The notes under the pieces are model-generated. The model made no database searches. It saw only the letters and a program-made list of their open reading frames with translations, and was not told the origin of the DNA. A stretch of DNA of 64,000 nt, taken from Planctomycetaceae bacterium. Its GTDB lineage: Bacteria > Planctomycetota > Planctomycetia > Pirellulales > UBA7805. Position 1 is the stretch's first letter. Every line of letters begins with the position of its first letter. Positions 43,754 through 52,941 of this stretch are shown here, one piece after another. Position numbers and translations under genes: made by a program. Location: assembly GCA_902630355.1 (NCBI GenBank), contig CACOUL010000006.1:53057-117056 (forward strand), in the 5' to 3' direction.

Positions 43754-44698
43754 ATGAAGGACATCAAAATATTCAGCGGCCGCGCGAATCCAGAACTCGC
43801 CAGTCGCATCTGCCAATACCTGGGACTCCCCATGGGGAAAATTGCCCTCGGCGATTTCCCGGATGGTGAAATCTCATGCAAAATTGAGGAAGACATCCGC
43901 GGCCGCGATGTCTTTCTCATTCAACCCACCGGCCCACCGGTCAACAACAACCTGATGGAGTTGTTGATCATGATCGAGAGTTGCAAGCGAGCCAGTGCCG
44001 AGCGTGTGACGGCCGTGATGCCCTACTATGGCTACGCGAGGCAAGATCGCAAGGATGAAGGGCGGGTGCCGATCACCGCCAAACTCGTTGCCAACTTGAT
44101 CACACGGGCGGGTGCCGACCGGGTGCTGACCATGGACTTGCACGCCGCGCAAATTCAAGGCTTTTTTGACGTTCCGGTCGATCACCTCTACGCGGCCCCC
44201 GTTTTGAACGAACACTTTCTCGCCCACGAACTCACCGGCGATAAAATCGTGATTGTGAGCCCGGATGAGGGAAGCATTAAGCGCGCCTTGGGGCACGTGA
44301 AGCGACTCGGCGGACGTTTGGCCATCGTCGACAAGCGGCGCAGTAGTGCCGAAAAAACAAAGCAGGAAAATATTATCGGCGGACCGGTGGAGGGAAAAAC
44401 CGTATTGATGTTCGATGACATCATCAGCACCGCCGGTTCGATCTGCGGGGCAGCCGAAATTCTCCAGCGGAACGGGGCAGCCGAAATCCACGTGGCGGCA
44501 ACCCATGGGGTCCTCTGTGGCCCGGCGGCAGAACGACTCAAAGACGCCCCTATCACCAGCGTGGTGCTCACCGACACGATCCCGCTGGCCGAGGAGCAAT
44601 TGCTGCCGAAGATCACGATTTTGAGCGTTTCGACGCTGCTGGGCGAGGGAATCAAGCGAATCCACCGCAACGAGTCGGTCAGCCGCCTCTTCGACTGA
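43754..44698 (+). CDS. prs: Ribose-phosphate pyrophosphokinase
   Basis: Makes PRPP from ribose 5-phosphate and ATP for nucleotide, histidine and tryptophan synthesis. The 314-residue sequence has IKIFSGRANPELA at the start, FPDGEISCKIEEDIRG, MPYYGYARQDRKDEGRVPIT, RVLTMDLHAAQIQGFFDVPV, SPDEGSIKRA and the PRPP-binding VLMFDDIISTAGSICGAAE. It starts five bases after the glmU-like gene, so they are co-transcribed; this order is common in bacteria. Confidence 0.97.
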   Translation: MKDIKIFSGRANPELASRICQYLGLPMGKIALGDFPDGEISCKIEEDIRGRDVFLIQPTGPPVNNNLMELLIMIESCKRASAERVTAVMPYYGYARQDRKDEGRVPITAKLVANLITRAGADRVLTMDLHAAQIQGFFDVPVDHLYAAPVLNEHFLAHELTGDKIVIVSPDEGSIKRALGHVKRLGGRLAIVDKRRSSAEKTKQENIIGGPVEGKTVLMFDDIISTAGSICGAAEILQRNGAAEIHVAATHGVLCGPAAERLKDAPITSVVLTDTIPLAEEQLLPKITILSVSTLLGEGIKRIHRNESVSRLFD

Positions 44699-44806
44699 AA
44701 CAGGGGCAGGAGTCGGTGAATCGGACGGGAAATGCCCTCCGACCCCCACGCACTGACCCCGGAACGCGGGTCGCAGCCAATGGGCCGGGCGGAGTTGTTC
44801 TCGGCC

Positions 44807-44834
44807 TTGAAATTGTCTCCCTTTATGCGAGAAT
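44807..44834 (+). promoter_or_regulatory. Putative promoter of the L25-pth-rpsF block
   Basis: TTGAAA (44807-44812) and GAGAAT (44829-44834) lie 16 bases apart, with TGC just before the -10 as in extended -10 promoters. The predicted start is about 50 bases before the L25 ATG. Confidence 0.45.
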
Positions 44835-44891
44835 TGCCGAATTACATTCAGCGGCGTTTATTTTTACAAGCAGGTGGCAACAGGCAGTTCG

Positions 44892-45530
44892 ATGGCAGAT
44901 ACACTTGAGGTCAAAAAACGAGAAACGCGAGGCAAACGAAATGCCCGTCGCGATCGCGCAGCGGGCACCACGCCAGCTGTCCTTTACGGACACGGGGCCG
45001 AGAATGTGAGCCTCTCGGTTGATAGCGCCGCCTTGGCAGCTTCGGTCCAGCACGGGAGCCCTCTGGTCGAACTGGCGGGAGACCTTAAAGAGAGTGCGCT
45101 GATTCGCGACATTCAATGGGATCCGATGGGCAACCAGATCCTACACATTGATTTCACTCGAGTAAAAGCAGATGAGCGAATTCAAGTCGCCGTCGGCTTT
45201 GAATTACGAGGAATCGCGCCCGGTACCAAAGAGGGTGGCGTTATCAATCAGGTGATCCACGATATTTTAGTGGAGTGCCCGGCTGTCTCCATTCCTGAAA
45301 AAATTGAAGTGAATATCAATCATCTCGGAATCGGTGAATCGATTGTAGCTGAGCAAATCGAACTGCCCGACCAGATCGCATTACTCTGCACGCCCGATAC
45401 GGTTGTGGTGCAGTGCAACGAACCGGCGCCGGAAGTCGACGAGGAAGAGATGGCAGCCGATACGAGCGTGGAGCCGGAAGTGATCGGTCGCAAGCCTACA
45501 GAGGAAGAAGGGGGAGCCGAGGAGTCCTAG
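44892..45530 (+). CDS. rplY: 50S ribosomal protein L25/general stress protein Ctc
   Basis: Binds 5S rRNA on the large subunit. The 212-residue protein is the long Ctc form with a C-terminal beta domain: MADTLEVKKRETRGKRNARR opens it, followed by GTTPAVLYGHGAENVSLSVD and the segment LIRDIQWDPMGNQILHIDF, which is diagnostic. The C-terminal 30 residues are strongly acidic. The start at ATG 44892 was preferred to a GTG at 44874 because of the family N-terminus. It precedes pth by 28 bases, an arrangement (ctc-pth) seen in many bacteria. Confidence 0.93.
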   Translation: MADTLEVKKRETRGKRNARRDRAAGTTPAVLYGHGAENVSLSVDSAALAASVQHGSPLVELAGDLKESALIRDIQWDPMGNQILHIDFTRVKADERIQVAVGFELRGIAPGTKEGGVINQVIHDILVECPAVSIPEKIEVNINHLGIGESIVAEQIELPDQIALLCTPDTVVVQCNEPAPEVDEEEMAADTSVEPEVIGRKPTEEEGGAEES

Positions 45531-45558
45531 AGATCACTCCCGTCCATGAGATGATTCG

Positions 45559-46128
45559 ATGAAACTCGTGGTAGGTCTGGGAAATCCCGGTCGCAAATAC
45601 TCGGAAACAAGACACAACGTCGGCTGGATGGTACTGGCCGAATTGAAACGAAACTACGGTAGCGGACAACCCAAGGAGAAATTTCACGGCGAGGTAGTCG
45701 AAGCGGAGATCGCGGGAGAGCAAGTTTTGCTTTTGGCGCCCCACACGTTTATGAACGAAAGTGGGCGAAGCGTTTTGGCGGCACGAGACTTCTACAAGTT
45801 GGCCGACAATGCGTTACTTGTCGTTTGCGACGACTTCAATTTGCCTTTGAGCACGTTACGGGTGCGACCCGGGGGGGGGTCGGGTGGCCAGAAAGGGCTG
45901 GCCGATATTGTGCACCGGTTGGGAAGCGATCGGGTTCCCCGGTTACGACTCGGTATCGGGCCTGTTCCAGAAAACTGGGACCCCGCAGGATTTGTGTTGG
46001 GCAAATTTGACCGCCAAGAAAAGAAAGAAATCAGTACTGTGGTAGCGGAGGCCTGCCAGGCAGTTGCCCTCTGGGTTACCGAAGGTGTCGATAAAGCAAT
46101 GAACCGATTCAATGGTGACGTCGCCTGA
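45559..46128 (+). CDS. pth: Peptidyl-tRNA hydrolase
   Basis: Releases peptides from prematurely dropped peptidyl-tRNA. The start MKLVVGLGNPGRKYSETRHN contains the catalytic-site Asn10 and His20. MNESGRSVLAARDFYK and VVCDDFNLPLSTLRVRPGGG with SGGQKGLADI are the other family blocks. The length of 189 residues is typical. Its stop codon is 70 bases before the TTG start of rpsF, and the operon continues with ribosomal proteins. Confidence 0.97.
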   Translation: MKLVVGLGNPGRKYSETRHNVGWMVLAELKRNYGSGQPKEKFHGEVVEAEIAGEQVLLLAPHTFMNESGRSVLAARDFYKLADNALLVVCDDFNLPLSTLRVRPGGGSGGQKGLADIVHRLGSDRVPRLRLGIGPVPENWDPAGFVLGKFDRQEKKEISTVVAEACQAVALWVTEGVDKAMNRFNGDVA

Positions 46129-46198
46129 AAAAGAAAAGTTATTAACCAGACCATCAACACAAAAAAAGAGTTCATCACAAAAAACGAGGATCACTGTT

Positions 46199-46624
46199 TT
46201 GACAGAATACATTTACGAAGGTTTGTTCATCCTGAATTCCAACCGCTATGCACGGGACCCCGAATCTGTGGCAGGAAACCTCCAGGCACTCATCGAGAAG
46301 CAGGAGGGAACCATTGTGGTCAGTCGCCTGTGGGAGGAGCGACGTTTGGCGTACCCGATCAACGGGCAGCGTAAGGGGACCTATTGGCTGATGTATTTCA
46401 AGATGGATGGAGAACGAATCGCTGCCTTGAATCAACAAGCCAATCGGGAAGATGATTTACTGAGGCACTTGATCATCCGGATCGACCCCCGGATCGCGGA
46501 TGCCTTGATAAGCCATGCCCAACAGTCGGTCGCTCAATCCCCCGCCCCTGCGAAAAAGGCAGAAGGTGCGGTCGCGAGTCCGGCGGCGGAAGATGTCTCC
46601 GTAGCGGCAGTCGAGGCCGAATAA
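46199..46624 (+). CDS. rpsF: 30S ribosomal protein S6
   Basis: Small-subunit protein of 141 residues. TEYIYEGLFILNSNRYA and RRLAYPINGQRKGTYWLMYF are the S6 blocks; LLRHLIIRIDP closes the core. The last 30 residues are an alanine/valine/glutamate-rich tail. An ATG upstream at 46112 would overlap pth by 17 bases and adds 29 residues unlike S6. The TTG at 46199 has GAGGA (46186-46190) at eight bases, so it is chosen as the start. The usual partner rpsR (S18) is not found next to it. Confidence 0.88.
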   Translation: MTEYIYEGLFILNSNRYARDPESVAGNLQALIEKQEGTIVVSRLWEERRLAYPINGQRKGTYWLMYFKMDGERIAALNQQANREDDLLRHLIIRIDPRIADALISHAQQSVAQSPAPAKKAEGAVASPAAEDVSVAAVEAE

Positions 46625-46717
46625 AGGGAAAAAAGACCCGGGTCTTGCCCTGAGGGTCGCCAGAGGATACCATAGGTGTACATTTGTTCATACTCTCGTC
46701 GCTGAAGGAGTCACGCC

Positions 46718-47170
46718 ATGGCTAGTTACAATCGTGTTGTTTTAGTTGGAAACCTGACACGAGATCCCGAACTGCGCTATATCTCCAGCGGAACGGCGGT
46801 CACTGAAATTGGTCTGGCAGTGAATGATCGTCGCAAGAATCAGTCGGGAGAGTGGGTCGACGAAACCCAGTTTATCGATATCACGCTCTGGGCTCGCACG
46901 GCCGAAGTTGCCAGTCAGTACCTGAGTAAAGGGTCGTCCGTCTTGATCGAGGGGCGATTGAAACTCGATCGCTGGGAGAAGGACGGACAGAAGCATTCCA
47001 AGTTGCGTGTCGTCGGCGAAAAAATGCAAATGCTCGGCGGACGTAGCGGAGGAGGTTCCCAGGCAGCGCAACCGGCCACCGCGGCATCAACGGCCCCTGC
47101 GGGTGGCGCGCCGCCCGAGAACGAACCGGGATTTGAACCAGAACCACCGGCAGACGACATTCCTTTTTAA
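46718..47170 (+). CDS. ssb: Single-stranded DNA-binding protein
   Basis: OB-fold protein of 150 residues that coats single-stranded DNA in replication and repair. The start [20 protein letters not shown], then [20 protein letters not shown] and [17 protein letters not shown], match the family. The C-terminus ends in the acidic tip DDIPF that recruits partner proteins. AAGGAG precedes the ATG with a short spacer. It lies between rpsF and rplI as in the bacterial rpsF-ssb-rpsR-rplI order, with rpsR missing. Confidence 0.96.
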   Translation: MASYNRVVLVGNLTRDPELRYISSGTAVTEIGLAVNDRRKNQSGEWVDETQFIDITLWARTAEVASQYLSKGSSVLIEGRLKLDRWEKDGQKHSKLRVVGEKMQMLGGRSGGGSQAAQPATAASTAPAGGAPPENEPGFEPEPPADDIPF

Positions 47171-47262
47171 GGCAGGGGCTTTAAGGCAAGGGTCCTTTCA
47201 ATCATTCACGGCAATCCATATCTTGAAATAAATCAATCACCACGAGCATCACAGGGTGTCTC

Positions 47263-47823
47263 ATGACGCGAGTCCGACAAAAAAAACGCAAACAAAAAAT
47301 TGACATGGCCCGTGCACAACGGTTGCCACATGGTCCTCGCGGAGGCATCGAACTGTTGCTGATCCAATCGATCGATGGGCTCGGCCAGCAGGGCGATGTG
47401 GTCGAGGTCAAACCGGGCTTTGCAAAAAATTACCTGCTCCCACAAGGTCTGGCCACGCTGGCGACGGACCACCACAAGCGGATGGTAGAAAAACATCGAG
47501 CCCGATTGCAATCGATTGAAGAACAGCGGCTAGATGGCCTGCGTACGCTTGCCGGAACGCTGGCTGAGCAAAGCCTGACGATCGAAGCAAACGCAAACGA
47601 CGAGGGACATCTCTACGGCAGCGTGGGCGCTGCGGAGATTGTCTCGGCCCTCAAGAAAATCGAGTTTTCGATCACCGAAGACCAAGTGCGTCTGGAGGGG
47701 CCGCTCAAGGAACTTGGCCTCTATACGGTAAAAATCCATCTCGGCCGTGAGATCGAAAGTGGCCTGAAGGTCTGGATTGTGCCGACCGTCGATGAGGATA
47801 CTCCGGCCGAAAGTGCCTCCTAG
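47263..47823 (+). CDS. rplI: 50S ribosomal protein L9 with N-terminal extension
   Basis: Large-subunit protein of 186 residues. The conserved N-domain appears as ELLLIQSIDGLGQQGDVVEV and KPGFAKNYLLPQGLA, followed by the long connecting helix and a C-domain with GHLYGSVGAAEIVSAL. Compared with other L9 proteins, it has about 27 extra basic residues before the strand that normally opens the protein (here GIELLLIQ). An internal ATG at 47305 would shorten the extension to 15 residues. An AGGGTG sequence stands before the 47263 ATG. No rpsR precedes it. Confidence 0.9.
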   Translation: MTRVRQKKRKQKIDMARAQRLPHGPRGGIELLLIQSIDGLGQQGDVVEVKPGFAKNYLLPQGLATLATDHHKRMVEKHRARLQSIEEQRLDGLRTLAGTLAEQSLTIEANANDEGHLYGSVGAAEIVSALKKIEFSITEDQVRLEGPLKELGLYTVKIHLGREIESGLKVWIVPTVDEDTPAESAS

Positions 47824-47984
47824 GGCGAGAAAACCTGTGGCGCCTTAAGCAATTGCGGGCCTCGCCCCCGGGCGAAAAGTGGGTTACAACAGTTACAACA
47901 AAAGTGTGTTAGGGCGTGGTGGAATCGCCGACGGGTGGAATGCTCGGCGACAGATCGAACGGGTAGCCCGGAGGGTGTGGGTGG

Positions 47985-49445
47985 ATGTCAACGATCGAAG
48001 GATCGAAGAAAAAAACGGGGGCTCAGTTTGGGGTGAACCAACCCCACCTCTTTGATCGACAACCGCCGGCAAGCATCGAAGCTGAGCGGAACACCCTCGG
48101 CAGCATCCTTGTGCTGCCCGAAGCGTGCGATGAGATCTCTCTGATTCTTCATCCTGATGACTTCTACGATGGAGCCCTGCGAACGCTTTACGCTCATATC
48201 AAAGAGATGTACGAGAATGGCGAACGCATCGATATGACGCTGCTTGTCGATCGACTCAAAAAGGCAGGTGATTACGAGAATATCGGCGGGGCGGGCTTTT
48301 TAGCAGAAATCACACAGGCGGTGCCGACGGCAGCGAATGCGGCTTACTACGCGAGAATCGTACGGGATAAGGCGGTGCTGCGGGGGCTGATCCATACGGG
48401 AACCGAAATCGTTCGCGATGCCTACGAGGAGGCTGAGCCGAGCCGTGAAATGCTCAATCACGCGGAAGAAAAAATCTTCCGTATTCGCGACCAACGCTCC
48501 CCGGCAAATGAGGTGGCTGAAATCCACGATGTCCTGATGGAGGCATTCGAACAGATCGATGCCCGCGCCAAAGGAGGGGCCTCCGGATTACCGACCGGGT
48601 TTACTGATTTGGATAAACTCACCGGGGGGCTCCACCCGAAGGAACTGGTGATCATTGCCGCACGTCCGAGTATGGGCAAGACCGCCTTGGCGGCAAACAT
48701 TGCCGAGTACACGGCGGTGGAGGAGAGCCAGCCGACTTTGTTCGTGAGTCTCGAGATGTCGCGATTGGAGCTGGTGCAGCGGATGATGTGTTCGCGCGGC
48801 GAAATTGCTGGAGACACATTTCGCAGTGGATTCCTCTCGGGCGAGGACCATAAAAAGCTGATCGATGTCTCCGCGACCCTGGGAAAGAGCCCCCTCTTTA
48901 TCGACGACAGTCCGTCGCGGACGGTGACAGAAATCGGGGCAACGGCCCGTCGACTGAAGCGTCGTCACGGAAATCTGGGTCTGATTGTCGTCGACTATCT
49001 GCAGTTGATCCAACCGGACACCATGTCGGACCCACGACAAGAGCAAGTTGCCAAAATGGCCCGAAGATTGAAGGTCCTTTCCCGCGAATTGGATGTGCCA
49101 ATCATCTGCCTGGCACAATTGAACCGTCAGGCCGAAATGACAAAAGACAATCGGCCTAAACTGAGCCATCTGCGAGAATCGGGGGCGATCGAGCAGGATG
49201 CCGATGTGGTCTTGATGGTCCACCGCGAGGAATATTACCTAACGGCACAAGAGCGGGAACAAATGCGAGACGGCAGCCATCCTCGCAATTGCCTGGGTGA
49301 GGCCGATATTATTATTTCGAAGCAACGAAACGGTCCCACCGGTGAAGTCAAGTTGCACTGGTTCCAGCAATATACGCGTTTCAAAAATGCGGAGCGGCAC
49401 GAGTACAGCGAATTCGAATCGTATAACTCGGAATCGGAATTCTGA
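47985..49445 (+). CDS. dnaB: Replicative DNA helicase DnaB
   Basis: Hexameric helicase of 486 residues. The N-terminal collar domain starts QPPASIEAERNTLGSIL-like (PPASIEAERNTLGSILVLPE). The ATPase core has the Walker A motif ARPSMGKTALAANIAE, FVSLEMSRLELVQRMMC, the Walker B LGLIVVDYLQLI, and the region QLNRQAEMTKDNRPKLSHLR with ESGAIEQDADVV. The last 50 residues are polar with repeated ESEF-like endings. GGAGGGTG lies before the ATG. It follows rplI, the standard bacterial position (rplI-dnaB). Confidence 0.97.
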   Translation: MSTIEGSKKKTGAQFGVNQPHLFDRQPPASIEAERNTLGSILVLPEACDEISLILHPDDFYDGALRTLYAHIKEMYENGERIDMTLLVDRLKKAGDYENIGGAGFLAEITQAVPTAANAAYYARIVRDKAVLRGLIHTGTEIVRDAYEEAEPSREMLNHAEEKIFRIRDQRSPANEVAEIHDVLMEAFEQIDARAKGGASGLPTGFTDLDKLTGGLHPKELVIIAARPSMGKTALAANIAEYTAVEESQPTLFVSLEMSRLELVQRMMCSRGEIAGDTFRSGFLSGEDHKKLIDVSATLGKSPLFIDDSPSRTVTEIGATARRLKRRHGNLGLIVVDYLQLIQPDTMSDPRQEQVAKMARRLKVLSRELDVPIICLAQLNRQAEMTKDNRPKLSHLRESGAIEQDADVVLMVHREEYYLTAQEREQMRDGSHPRNCLGEADIIISKQRNGPTGEVKLHWFQQYTRFKNAERHEYSEFESYNSESEF

Positions 49446-49738
49446 ACCGGTTCTTTCTCTACGTGACTCGCTGACGATCAACTGCCTTTCTGAACGCTGG
49501 CATTCACGCGCCAGCATTACCTTCGCTGACGCACCTGCATGCGGCGTGCAATTTGAACCGGAAAATGGTGCATCTCCACCGATAAGAGGGGTTCGGAGAA
49601 TTCGACTTGTTGCTTTTCTGCGGTTCCTGTATTTCTACGCACCCTTGATGCGGTGGACCTATCCATACCGACAGCGGATAGCGGGTCTCTGTCGGGCCAC
49701 TCGTATCACTCCTTTGCATTCGCAGTAGGAAAATTTAT

Positions 49739-51187
49739 ATGTTGCGAGGTTTCGTCGATCGTAAGCTCTTGGCTTGCGCTTGGGCCATCGGGTGCTTAGC
49801 ACTCCCTGCGGCTACCGCTGCGCAAGATGACGAAAACGAAACGGTAGCGATCACCGAACTTGCTCTCGATAACCCGATTACCCGCTCGCCTCAAGAAGGC
49901 GAGACGACAATCGCAGATATCCAAATCAAGGGAAATCGCTCGGTAAGCAAAAAGAAAATTCAAGAACAAATCGATTCCCGCCCCGGAGATCCTCTCGATA
50001 CCATCAAGCTTCAGCGCGATGTTCGTAATCTCATAAAACTGAAGGGACTCTTCGACGTCAAAGTAAAAACACGACCCTCCGCTGAATCGAATTCCGTGGT
50101 TGTCATCTTTGAAGTATTTGAATTCCCCAAACTCGACTACATCTACTTTATTGGTAACGACAAAATTTCGGATCGCACCCTTACGAAAAAGACCGAAATG
50201 AAAGTCGGCGATCCGTTGAACATCATGGCCGTAGAGGACGCGCGTCAGAAAGTGCTCGCCTTCTATAACGAAAAAGGCTTCAACAAAGCGCAGATTCAAA
50301 TCAAAGAAGGCACCAGTCGCTCGGATCGAGGTGCTATTTTTATCGTCGATGAGGGTCCGCAGCAACGGATCTGGACCGTTAAGTTTGTAGGCAACTCGAT
50401 CGTTTCGGGAGCGCGATTGAAAACGCAAATCGAATCGAAACCGAGCATCATCAAATATGCGACGCCGATCGCCGGCGGCTATGTCGACCGTCGCAAGATT
50501 GACGAAGATGTCAATCGACTGACTTCCTATTACCGGAGCCTCGGTTACATGGTCGCGCGGGTCGGTCGTTCCCTCGAATTCACGGAAGATGACCGGTGGT
50601 TGAATTTGACTTTCGTTATCGATGAAGGCCCGCGATTTAAAATTCGCGATATCAACTTCTCGGGGAATGCAATATTCGGCAGCGAGCAACTCAAACCAAT
50701 CCTCAATTTGAAGCCCGGGCAGTATTTCGATCTTTCGGCAATGCAAACGGATGTAGCGGCACTTACCGATGCTTACGGTGCCCTGGGCTTTATCCTGGCA
50801 GACATCAAGCCATCACCGCGCACCTTGGAAAAAACACCGGAGATCGATCTGGTTTATGACATCAATGAAGGTAACCGCTACAGTGTTGGCCGGATTAACG
50901 TGAAAATTGCCGGCGATAATCCCCACACTCAAAAGTTTGTGGCCCTCAACCGAATCGACTTGCGACCCGGCGATATCGTCGATATTCGAAAAATTCGGGA
51001 TAGCGAGCGACGCTTGACTGCGAGTGGGCTGTTTTTGAATGACGCGCAAAGAGGCGTGAAACCCAAAATCCTCTTCAGTTCAACTAACGATCCGAAGTCG
51101 ATCGCCGACCGAGAACGGAAACCGAAGTTCCGCGGGCAAAGTCCTCATCGCCCCCTTCCCGAACAACCGAAGGGAGTCGAGCGATGA
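49739..51187 (+). CDS. bamA: POTRA-domain subunit of a split Omp85/BamA system
   Basis: Periplasmic part of an outer-membrane protein assembly factor, 482 residues. The signal peptide is followed by a cleavage site near ATAA-Q (residues 25-29). Five POTRA domains can be traced near 57-126, 130-206, 211-297, 300-379 and 382-446; each has a pattern such as FVGNSIVSGARLKTQIESKP or FSGNAIFGSEQLKPILNLKP. After the fifth POTRA the chain ends in a basic, proline-rich tail (about 450-482) instead of a barrel. The next gene starts four bases before this stop codon (ATGA) and encodes the barrel. The two together have the length and domain order of one BamA. Confidence 0.85.
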   Translation: MLRGFVDRKLLACAWAIGCLALPAATAAQDDENETVAITELALDNPITRSPQEGETTIADIQIKGNRSVSKKKIQEQIDSRPGDPLDTIKLQRDVRNLIKLKGLFDVKVKTRPSAESNSVVVIFEVFEFPKLDYIYFIGNDKISDRTLTKKTEMKVGDPLNIMAVEDARQKVLAFYNEKGFNKAQIQIKEGTSRSDRGAIFIVDEGPQQRIWTVKFVGNSIVSGARLKTQIESKPSIIKYATPIAGGYVDRRKIDEDVNRLTSYYRSLGYMVARVGRSLEFTEDDRWLNLTFVIDEGPRFKIRDINFSGNAIFGSEQLKPILNLKPGQYFDLSAMQTDVAALTDAYGALGFILADIKPSPRTLEKTPEIDLVYDINEGNRYSVGRINVKIAGDNPHTQKFVALNRIDLRPGDIVDIRKIRDSERRLTASGLFLNDAQRGVKPKILFSSTNDPKSIADRERKPKFRGQSPHRPLPEQPKGVER

Positions 51188-52941
51188 AGAAGCAAAATTT
51201 GAGATATTTAATTGCGATCGTTGCTCTGCTTGCGACCACGGGATGCTGCCGTTTGACAAGTCGCCGCCTCGCTGAGCCCATTCCGGTGCTCCACGACGAA
51301 ACGGAATCTGCCGACCACCCGGTCGATGCCGCACGGCCGGTGGTGCGGGGCCAACAGCCGTCTTACGGTGGGTACCGCATATCCGACCTCCCGCAGGGAG
51401 TTGCTCGAGCGAGCGATAACTCACCCGCGACGACACCTGCCCCCACGGCGCCGTTGCGCCCGCCAACGAACTACCGCAGACCAGCATCCACACCCCCGGC
51501 GAGCAATCCGTCAGCGTCACCCCCCGCCGCACCGTGGTATCGCACCAATCCGCGGTACGGTGAGCCCTCGAGAACCACACAGGTGACACCGCAGAGCGTT
51601 GCGGCCGCCCCATCCTCGGCTCCCACCGGCCAGGTCCCCGTGTATCGCACGGCGGCAGGACCGGCATCCGGTGCCGCTACGGTTCCACAGGCGAGCAAGA
51701 CACCGGTGAATCCCTATCCGGCAGGGGCAGGATTGGAACAGCCAGCGAACGCTTCGGGAGCCACCGCGGGAGTCCCTCCCGTGAAACTCGCCCAATACAC
51801 CGGGGCAAAGAACTCCACGCCATTCCTGCCGCAAACGCCTCTCGTAGAAACTCCATATCCTACCCCGATCGATCTGGATGTGATGCTCGAAGAGGCGCAA
51901 ACCGGACGCATCATGTTTGGCGTCGGCGTGAACTCCGACTCGGGACTGCTCGGCAATATTGTGATCGATGAACAAAACTTCGACCTTTTCCGCTGGCCCA
52001 CCAAACTGGACGACTGGCGCAATGGAACCGCATTTCGCGGTGCGGGACAGCAATTCCGCCTTGAAGCTCTGCCCGGTACCGAACTGCAACGCTATTCGAT
52101 GAGCTTTGCGGAACCGTATTTATTCAATAGTTCAGTGAGTTTCGGTTTGAGTGCCTTCTACTACGAACGACAATACCTGAACTGGGATGAGCGTCGTTGG
52201 GGTGCACGTACAAGTCTCGGTTACATTTTCCCCGAACAGCCAGACCTCTCGACCACATTTTCGACGAGATACGAAGAGATTAATATCCTCGATCCCACGG
52301 TTCCCACACCACAGGTCTTGCAGGAGGTGGTAGGCGAGAATCAGTTGATCGCGTTTCGCTGGGACGTGATGCACGATACGCGGGATAACGCCTTCCTACC
52401 CTCCGAGGGACACCTGATTGAACTGGCGTTCGATCAGGCGATTGGTACCTGGCAGTACCCCACCTTTGTACTCGACGGTCGCCAATACTTTGTCATGCGA
52501 CAGCGACCGGATGGATCGGGTCGGCACACGCTCGGTCTGGCCGGCACATTCGGGGTGACCGGAAGCGATACGCCAATCTACGACAACTTCTATGCTGGTG
52601 GTTTTGCCACGATTCGCGGTTTCTTCTTCCGTGGTGCATCTCCCAAAGTCGGTGATGTGATTGTCGGTGGGCATCTCCAGGCGCTCACCAGCGTCGAGTA
52701 CCTGTTTCCTTTGACGGCGAGCGATAATGTCTTCGGTGCCTTTTTCGTCGATGCCGGAACGGTCGAGCGGAATATTTCGATCGACTGGTCCAATGTGCGT
52801 ATCTCGCCGGGTTTCGAGTTGCGGCTGAATGTTCCGGCGCTTGGACCGGTACCCCTGGCGCTCGGATTTGCCGTGCCGGTGCAGCGTGCCCCGACCGACC
52901 GCATCCGAAACTTCCACTTCTTTGTCGGCGTCAGTCGCTAA
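51184..52941 (+). CDS. Beta-barrel subunit of the split Omp85/BamA system, lipoprotein-like
   Basis: A 585-residue protein with a lipoprotein-like leader, LRYLIAIVALLATTGCC, where Cys21 could be lipidated; the lipobox is imperfect (T at -3). Residues about 30-205 form a low-complexity linker rich in proline, serine, threonine and alanine. Residues about 240-585 are the Omp85/Bac_surface_Ag barrel: GRIMFGVGVNSDSGLLGNIV opens it, QRYSMSFAEPYLFNSSVSFG follows, and IRGF (477-480) in FATIRGFFFRG is the conserved VRGF-type motif of loop 6. FVDAGTVERN and a terminal strand NFHFFVGVSR complete it. ATGA overlap with the POTRA gene shows coupling. No POTRA domain is present in this protein. Confidence 0.85.
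   Translation: MKKQNLRYLIAIVALLATTGCCRLTSRRLAEPIPVLHDETESADHPVDAARPVVRGQQPSYGGYRISDLPQGVARASDNSPATTPAPTAPLRPPTNYRRPASTPPASNPSASPPAAPWYRTNPRYGEPSRTTQVTPQSVAAAPSSAPTGQVPVYRTAAGPASGAATVPQASKTPVNPYPAGAGLEQPANASGATAGVPPVKLAQYTGAKNSTPFLPQTPLVETPYPTPIDLDVMLEEAQTGRIMFGVGVNSDSGLLGNIVIDEQNFDLFRWPTKLDDWRNGTAFRGAGQQFRLEALPGTELQRYSMSFAEPYLFNSSVSFGLSAFYYERQYLNWDERRWGARTSLGYIFPEQPDLSTTFSTRYEEINILDPTVPTPQVLQEVVGENQLIAFRWDVMHDTRDNAFLPSEGHLIELAFDQAIGTWQYPTFVLDGRQYFVMRQRPDGSGRHTLGLAGTFGVTGSDTPIYDNFYAGGFATIRGFFFRGASPKVGDVIVGGHLQALTSVEYLFPLTASDNVFGAFFVDAGTVERNISIDWSNVRISPGFELRLNVPALGPVPLALGFAVPVQRAPTDRIRNFHFFVGVSR

Noticed and set aside
47840-47880. GC-rich inverted sequence after rplI as a terminator
   Set aside because: The stem is short with a two-base loop and no T-run follows.
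49739-52941. Possibility that the split BamA is a sequencing frameshift
   Set aside because: The second gene has its own signal leader and a long linker, and the genes overlap as ATGA, so one base change would not restore a normal BamA.
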